Source of the DNA: Desulfobacterales bacterium
GTDB lineage: Bacteria > Desulfobacterota > Desulfobacteria > Desulfobacterales > UBA5852
Assembly (NCBI GenBank): GCA_030066455.1
Contig: JASJBQ010000050.1
Coordinates: 1-39,990, forward strand
DNA length: 39,990 nucleotides
Direction of reading: 5' to 3'
Numbering within the stretch: the stretch's first letter is position 1; every line of letters starts with the position of its first letter. Positions 36,335-39,990 of the stretch are shown one piece after another. The translations under genes and the position numbers were made by a program. The notes beneath the pieces are model-generated. The model worked only from the letters and a program-made list of their open reading frames with translations, did not search any database and was not told where the DNA came from.

Positions 36335-37290
36335 GGCTGGCCTCCGTTGGCACCGGGCCGCCCTGCCAGAGCACGATGCAGACGGGCATCATGCACCGGG
36401 CGAGGGCCAATATCCCAGAACCTCGGATTGAAGAATAGGTGGCCCCAGGCCCGCAGCGTCTCGCGCAATTTGCCGCTGCGGTTGACAATAGCCCGCTGCC
36501 CCCACGCCACGTCACCCGAAAGCAAGCGATCCCCAATGGCTTCGTAAAGTCGGGCCGCGGTGGTCACGGCCAGGCGCGCCCGCCAGGGGATAAAGCGCAT
36601 CCCGCGATCGGCGCTGCGGTAGTGGACATCCGCCAGCGCAAGAAGCTGTTCACGGGCTTCCAGAACGCGCCGCCGTGTCGCGGCTGAAGCCGCCGCAATA
36701 CGGGCAGGGGCCAGATCCTGCCCCAGCCAATCTTCGGGAATATAGCGCCGCCCGCGCCAGGCATCCTCGACCACATCACGAGCGATATTGGTGAGTTGCA
36801 TGGCAATACCCAAATCGACGGCAAACGGTTCGGCCGCCGCATCGCGAACCCCCATCACAGCACACATCATCAGACCGACCGTGGAGGCCACCCCATAGGC
36901 GTAGCGCAGAAGGTCCGCTTCAGAGGCCAGACGCACCTCACCGGTGTCGGTGCGCACCGCGTCAACCAGCATACCCGGCAGTCGCAGGTTCATACCGCGC
37001 CGAAGGGCCAATTCGATCAGGGCCATCACTTCGGGCTGGGTGCTTTCCCCATAATCCAGCTCCGCGCCGATCAGCGCCAGGCGGTGACGCGCCGCCGAAA
37101 TCTCTTGATGGTCAGCGATGTCGTCGACCAGACGGCAGAAGTGGTAGAGCGTTGCCACGTCATCGGCGGTATGACGGTCGAACAGCCGTGCGGCCCAGTT
37201 GAAACTTTTACTCTTGCGCGCCAGAACGCGGCGTGCCGCGCGGCGGCGCCCGGTAGTATCAAGGTGTTGCATGGTATCGGTGTGTTGCAT
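36331..37290 (-). CDS. crtB: Phytoene synthase
   Basis: A 319-residue prenyl-condensing enzyme that joins two GGPP into phytoene. The two Asp-rich magnesium sites are DDIAD (56-60) and NIARDVVED (168-176), followed by RRYIPEDWLG. The ATG at 37290 has GGAG at loose spacing; ATG 37272 is an alternative. It lies 16 bp after crtI. Confidence 0.95.
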   Translation of the reverse strand: MQHTDTMQHLDTTGRRRAARRVLARKSKSFNWAARLFDRHTADDVATLYHFCRLVDDIADHQEISAARHRLALIGAELDYGESTQPEVMALIELALRRGMNLRLPGMLVDAVRTDTGEVRLASEADLLRYAYGVASTVGLMMCAVMGVRDAAAEPFAVDLGIAMQLTNIARDVVEDAWRGRRYIPEDWLGQDLAPARIAAASAATRRRVLEAREQLLALADVHYRSADRGMRFIPWRARLAVTTAARLYEAIGDRLLSGDVAWGQRAIVNRSGKLRETLRAWGHLFFNPRFWDIGPRPVHDARLHRALAGRPGANGGQP

Positions 37291-37306
37291 GCGTGCTTAC
37301 TCCATT

Positions 37307-38857
37307 TCAGGCCGCCACAACCTGCGGCTGTTCGGATGCGATCACGTTTTGCAGCACCTTGGCCGAACACAGCACGCCGGGCACGCCGGCGCCTGGATGC
37401 GTGCCGGCGCCGACAAAGTAAAGGCCGTCCACGCCGGGCGCCTTGTTGTGAAAACGAAACCAGGCGGACTGGCTGAAAATCGGTGCGATCGAAAAACCGC
37501 TGCCCCACATGGAAAGATAGTCGCGCTGGAAATCAAGCGGCGTCATATAGGACGTGTGGACCAGGTGCTGCCTCAGCCCGGGCATGAGATGTGTTTCCAG
37601 GGTGGCCAGAATGCGGTCACGGTAGGCGTCGCCACTTTTTTGCCAATCCGTATCACCTTTTAGATTGGGAACCGGCGAGAGCACGTAGAAACCGTCGCAT
37701 CCCGGCGGTGCCATGGATGGATCCGTAGCTGTGGGCCGGTGCAGATAGAGGCTGAAATCTTCGGCCAGACGACGGCGATGGAAGATATCGCGCAAGAGGC
37801 CCTTGAAACGCGGTCCCATCCAGATCGTGTGATGCGCGATATGTTCGTAGCGACGGTCGGTGCCGAAATACAGCACGAACAGGCCCATTGAAAAAGTCAT
37901 CCGGCGGATGCGTCGCGCCTGCCAGCCGCCGTCGAAATCCGGCGGCATCATGTGCGTGTACACGTACGGCGGGTCGGCATTCATGACCACCAGATCCGCC
38001 GGCCGGAGGGTGCCGTCGGCCAGGCGCACCCCGCTGACCTGACCGCCCTGCATGGTGACCTGCGTCACCGTGGTACCCAGCTGCTGTTCGATGCCGTGCC
38101 GCGCCATCAGGTTCCCCAGGGCGTCGACCAGAGCCCCCATACCCCCCATGCAGTAATGAATGCCCCAACGGCGCTCCAGATAGTGGATCAGGCTGTAGAT
38201 CGAGGTCGTATCGGTTGGGCTGCCGCCCACCAGCAGAGGCTGAACGCTGAAGATTTTCCGCAGGTAGGGATCCTTCAAATAATGCGATACCAGTCCGTAG
38301 ACCGTACGATAGCTTTGCAGACGGATGAGCCGCGGCACCTGCGCCAACATCTCCCCCACCCGGTGAAAAGGCCGGTCGGAAAGCTCGCTGAAACCCACGT
38401 CGAAAATGCGGCGCGACATCTCCAGCAAGCGCAGGTAACCTTGCCGGTCTTCAGGGTTGAAGCGCTCGATCTCTTTGAGGGTATCGGCCACCGTGCCCCC
38501 ATAATCGAAGGACTTGCCGTCGGAGAAAACAATACGGTACCAGGGATCCAGCGGTTTCAGGGTGACATGGTCGTGAAGGTCTTCCCCAAAGAGCGCGAAA
38601 AGCTCCTCGAAGAGAAACGGCGCAGTGATAACGGTGGGCCCGGCATCGTAGATGAAACCATCCCGCTCGAAGACCTGGGCCCGTCCGCCCAGACGAGACA
38701 TGCGATCGAGGAGGGTTACTTCGAAGCCCTGCGCTCGAAGCCGCAGGGCCGAGGCGATCCCGCCGAAACCACCGCCAACAACGATGGCCTTACGGCCGCC
38801 TGACGTGGCCGCGCGAGCACGGATCTGTTTCTTTTGCAAATTGAATGCGCTTAACAT
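37307..38857 (-). CDS. crtI: Phytoene desaturase
   Basis: A 516-residue CrtI-type FAD desaturase converting phytoene to lycopene. The N-terminal Rossmann motif VVGGGFGGI is at about 26-34 and GGRAQVFERDGFIYDAGPT follows. The C-terminal signature YFVGAGTHPGAGVPGV is at about 480-495. An ACGAGG site precedes ATG 38857. It follows the rhodopsin gene after a 63-bp gap containing a strong hairpin. Confidence 0.96.
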   Translation of the reverse strand: MLSAFNLQKKQIRARAATSGGRKAIVVGGGFGGIASALRLRAQGFEVTLLDRMSRLGGRAQVFERDGFIYDAGPTVITAPFLFEELFALFGEDLHDHVTLKPLDPWYRIVFSDGKSFDYGGTVADTLKEIERFNPEDRQGYLRLLEMSRRIFDVGFSELSDRPFHRVGEMLAQVPRLIRLQSYRTVYGLVSHYLKDPYLRKIFSVQPLLVGGSPTDTTSIYSLIHYLERRWGIHYCMGGMGALVDALGNLMARHGIEQQLGTTVTQVTMQGGQVSGVRLADGTLRPADLVVMNADPPYVYTHMMPPDFDGGWQARRIRRMTFSMGLFVLYFGTDRRYEHIAHHTIWMGPRFKGLLRDIFHRRRLAEDFSLYLHRPTATDPSMAPPGCDGFYVLSPVPNLKGDTDWQKSGDAYRDRILATLETHLMPGLRQHLVHTSYMTPLDFQRDYLSMWGSGFSIAPIFSQSAWFRFHNKAPGVDGLYFVGAGTHPGAGVPGVLCSAKVLQNVIASEQPQVVAA

Positions 38858-38888
38858 GGTAACCTCGTTATTCCAATTACGTTTTACG

Positions 38889-38910
38889 ACCGGGGCCGGC
38901 AGGCCCCGGT
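38889..38910 (-). promoter_or_regulatory. Strong hairpin between rhodopsin and crtI
   Basis: ACCGGGGCC, a four-base loop, then GGCCCCGGT: a perfect 9-bp GC-rich stem, 10 bp after the rhodopsin stop. No T-run follows on the minus strand, so it is not a standard terminator. It could stabilise the upstream rhodopsin message or partly attenuate transcription into the pigment genes. Confidence 0.7.
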
Positions 38911-38920
38911 CTCGTAGTTG

Positions 38921-39727
38921 TCAAGCCTGGGCCATGGCGTAACCCTTCTTTTCACTCAGCATTGTGGCTGTAGCGGAGAGCATGACGCCGTAGACAATCT
39001 TCGAAGCGATGTCCGCGATCGTGTAGATGACCTGCTGGCTGACGATGGTCAGTTCGTAAGATGCCCCGAACTGCATGAGCGCCGGTGCGGCGTAGGCCAG
39101 AGGATAGAGCCACCAAGAGATGTAGAACAACGGCAGGATCGCGCCGAACAAAGCGCGTGGCGTGCCCTCCATGATGGACTGACCCTGACGGATGACCCTC
39201 GTGATCAGGATGAGAACGTGGATGAAGAAGGCCGTCGAGGCGAGCCCCCAGAAAGCCCACAGAAAGAGGTTGGCGTTAAGCCGCCCCGGCTCGTAGAACT
39301 GCCCGATGTAGCCCAGAATGATCATGAGACAGCCGGACAAAGAAAAACGGGCCATATATTTGAAACGGTCGGAGCCGGTAATTTCGGCCACGAACAGAAT
39401 CTGGATCAGGAGCATGGGCACATCGATCAGCCAGTTGAGGTAGCGGTAGCCGTTGGTGAACAGATCAGCCCCCTCCTTGAGCGTGTAGACGGCGCCGTTG
39501 AAAGCATAGGCATTGGACCAGCTTTGCTTCTGGATGAAGAGCAGCAGGAAGGCCGACACCATGACGACGACCGAAATAACGGACGACATGCGGTACTTGG
39601 GCAGGCTGTTGTTTTTGGTGAGTACGAAATAGAGCAATGCGGCGGCCATGGAAGCATAGCCGAGTGTCAGAATATGATTGACGATCTCGAATCCCTCGAC
39701 CGAGATGTTGAAGAGTTCCGTATTCAT
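38921..39727 (-). CDS. Light-driven sodium pump rhodopsin (NDQ motif)
   Basis: A 268-residue seven-helix microbial rhodopsin. Helix C reads YRYLNWLIDVPMLLIQ, giving Asn98, Asp102 and Gln109 in the places of BR Asp85/Thr89/Asp96: the NDQ triad of Na+ pumps such as KR2. The retinal Schiff-base lysine is Lys243 (ADIASK, with counterion-side Asp239). Conserved with KR2 are HILTLGY (His18), Asp88, Ser58, and GYIGQFYE (Glu146). Differences from KR2 as I recall it are Ser49 for Asn61, Ser251 for Gly263 and Gln231 for Arg243. AAAGGAGA lies just upstream of ATG 39727. The gene heads an operon making its own retinal. Confidence 0.96.
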   Translation of the reverse strand: MNTELFNISVEGFEIVNHILTLGYASMAAALLYFVLTKNNSLPKYRMSSVISVVVMVSAFLLLFIQKQSWSNAYAFNGAVYTLKEGADLFTNGYRYLNWLIDVPMLLIQILFVAEITGSDRFKYMARFSLSGCLMIILGYIGQFYEPGRLNANLFLWAFWGLASTAFFIHVLILITRVIRQGQSIMEGTPRALFGAILPLFYISWWLYPLAYAAPALMQFGASYELTIVSQQVIYTIADIASKIVYGVMLSATATMLSEKKGYAMAQA

Positions 39728-39824
39728 TTGATTCTCCTTTATTTAAATACGATTCACAATGGGTCTCGACGCGCCGCTGATCGGCAGCGAAGGTGGGCCC
39801 ATTGCACCGAATCGGGGTTTGTTA

Positions 39825-39990
39825 TCAATTTTTTTTAACCAGACGTCGCACGTCGAACGGGACCCCGTCTTCAGGCAACCGTTCCGTCTCCTCCAACGTT
39901 CTGGAAATCGTGGTCTTGAGCAGCATCTGCTTACCGTTGTCCAAAACGGCCCCCACCAGTTCCGGCAGGGCGTTGATGTGCCGGGAGGCC
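39825..39990 (-). CDS. Unidentified protein, C-terminal fragment
   Basis: A reading frame enters from the right edge and ends at TGA 39825-39827, leaving 54-55 codons. The tail includes HINALPELVGAVLDNGK and ends RRLVKKN. I do not recognise it. It lies 97 bp upstream of the rhodopsin in the same direction and could be a distant operon partner; no clear terminator or promoter separates them (only a weak hairpin near 39776-39791). Confidence 0.5.
   Translation of the reverse strand, partial: ASRHINALPELVGAVLDNGKQMLLKTTISRTLEETERLPEDGVPFDVRRLVKKN

Noticed and set aside
39728..39824. Promoter for the rhodopsin operon
   Set aside because: The gap is short and I could not find a -35/-10 pair with sensible spacing; the operon may start further upstream, outside the window.
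38918..39838. A 306-codon plus-strand open frame opposite the rhodopsin
   Set aside because: Composition is charged and repetitive with no family; the minus-strand rhodopsin is certain and has a good ribosome site.
1..39990. CRISPR arrays, rRNA genes, intact insertion sequences or prophage
   Set aside because: No regularly spaced repeats, rRNA sequence, transposase or phage structural genes were seen on reading both strands.

Overview
The window is GC-rich, densely coded bacterial chromosome. Gene content suggests a deltaproteobacterium-like organism (Desulfobacterota or a relative): an STPK-TPR kinase, a DctPQM TRAP transporter, a hybrid histidine kinase and an encapsulin. This is an inference from gene content; no rRNA is present to settle it.

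Left part (1-6.3 kb, minus strand): a tightly overlapping envelope/signalling operon. In transcription order it has a membrane class III nucleotide cyclase, a lipoprotein with a degenerate NodB (polysaccharide deacetylase) domain and a LysM-like domain, a TPR/LysM lipoprotein, a Ser/Thr kinase with periplasmic TPRs, and a LysM lipoprotein cut by the window edge. A small hypothetical gene and a 130-bp palindromic repeat follow.

Middle (6.5-19.7 kb): mostly housekeeping. It holds rsmA, a small winged-helix protein, a PreP-like M16 metallopeptidase, panB with a DUF2520 reductase (possibly ketopantoate reductase), a DctPQM TRAP uptake system, hisS-aspS, and a tRNA-Asn with a clear promoter and terminator. 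Beside the tRNA lie a putative integrase-tail remnant, an AT-rich stretch with a small membrane protein gene, and a decayed copy of an SRPBCC gene whose intact paralogue sits at 24.0-24.4 kb. This looks like a worn integration site.

Accessory part (20.7-27.1 kb): an alpha/beta hydrolase overlapping a hybrid histidine kinase, an SRPBCC protein, a small helical protein, a zinc alcohol dehydrogenase with an NnrU-family membrane protein, and a PilZ protein with a palindrome-rich upstream region.

Right part (27.3-40 kb): a light/oxygen cluster. A photolyase is fused to a renalase-like flavoprotein and followed by an overlapping DUF2256-DUF3253 gene. Next come DUF2237 and a hemerythrin whose C-terminus looks like an encapsulin cargo tag, directly upstream of a family 1 encapsulin shell gene. 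Converging on these is a six-gene minus-strand operon: rhodopsin, crtI, crtB, crtY, blh, and an FAD aromatic-type monooxygenase. The rhodopsin carries the N-D-Q triad of light-driven sodium pumps. The genes downstream of it cover phytoene synthesis, desaturation, lycopene cyclisation and beta-carotene cleavage to retinal; only a GGPP synthase is not seen here. A strong hairpin separates the rhodopsin from the pigment genes. The standout results are this self-contained sodium-pump rhodopsin operon with its coupled monooxygenase, and the encapsulated hemerythrin pair beside it.
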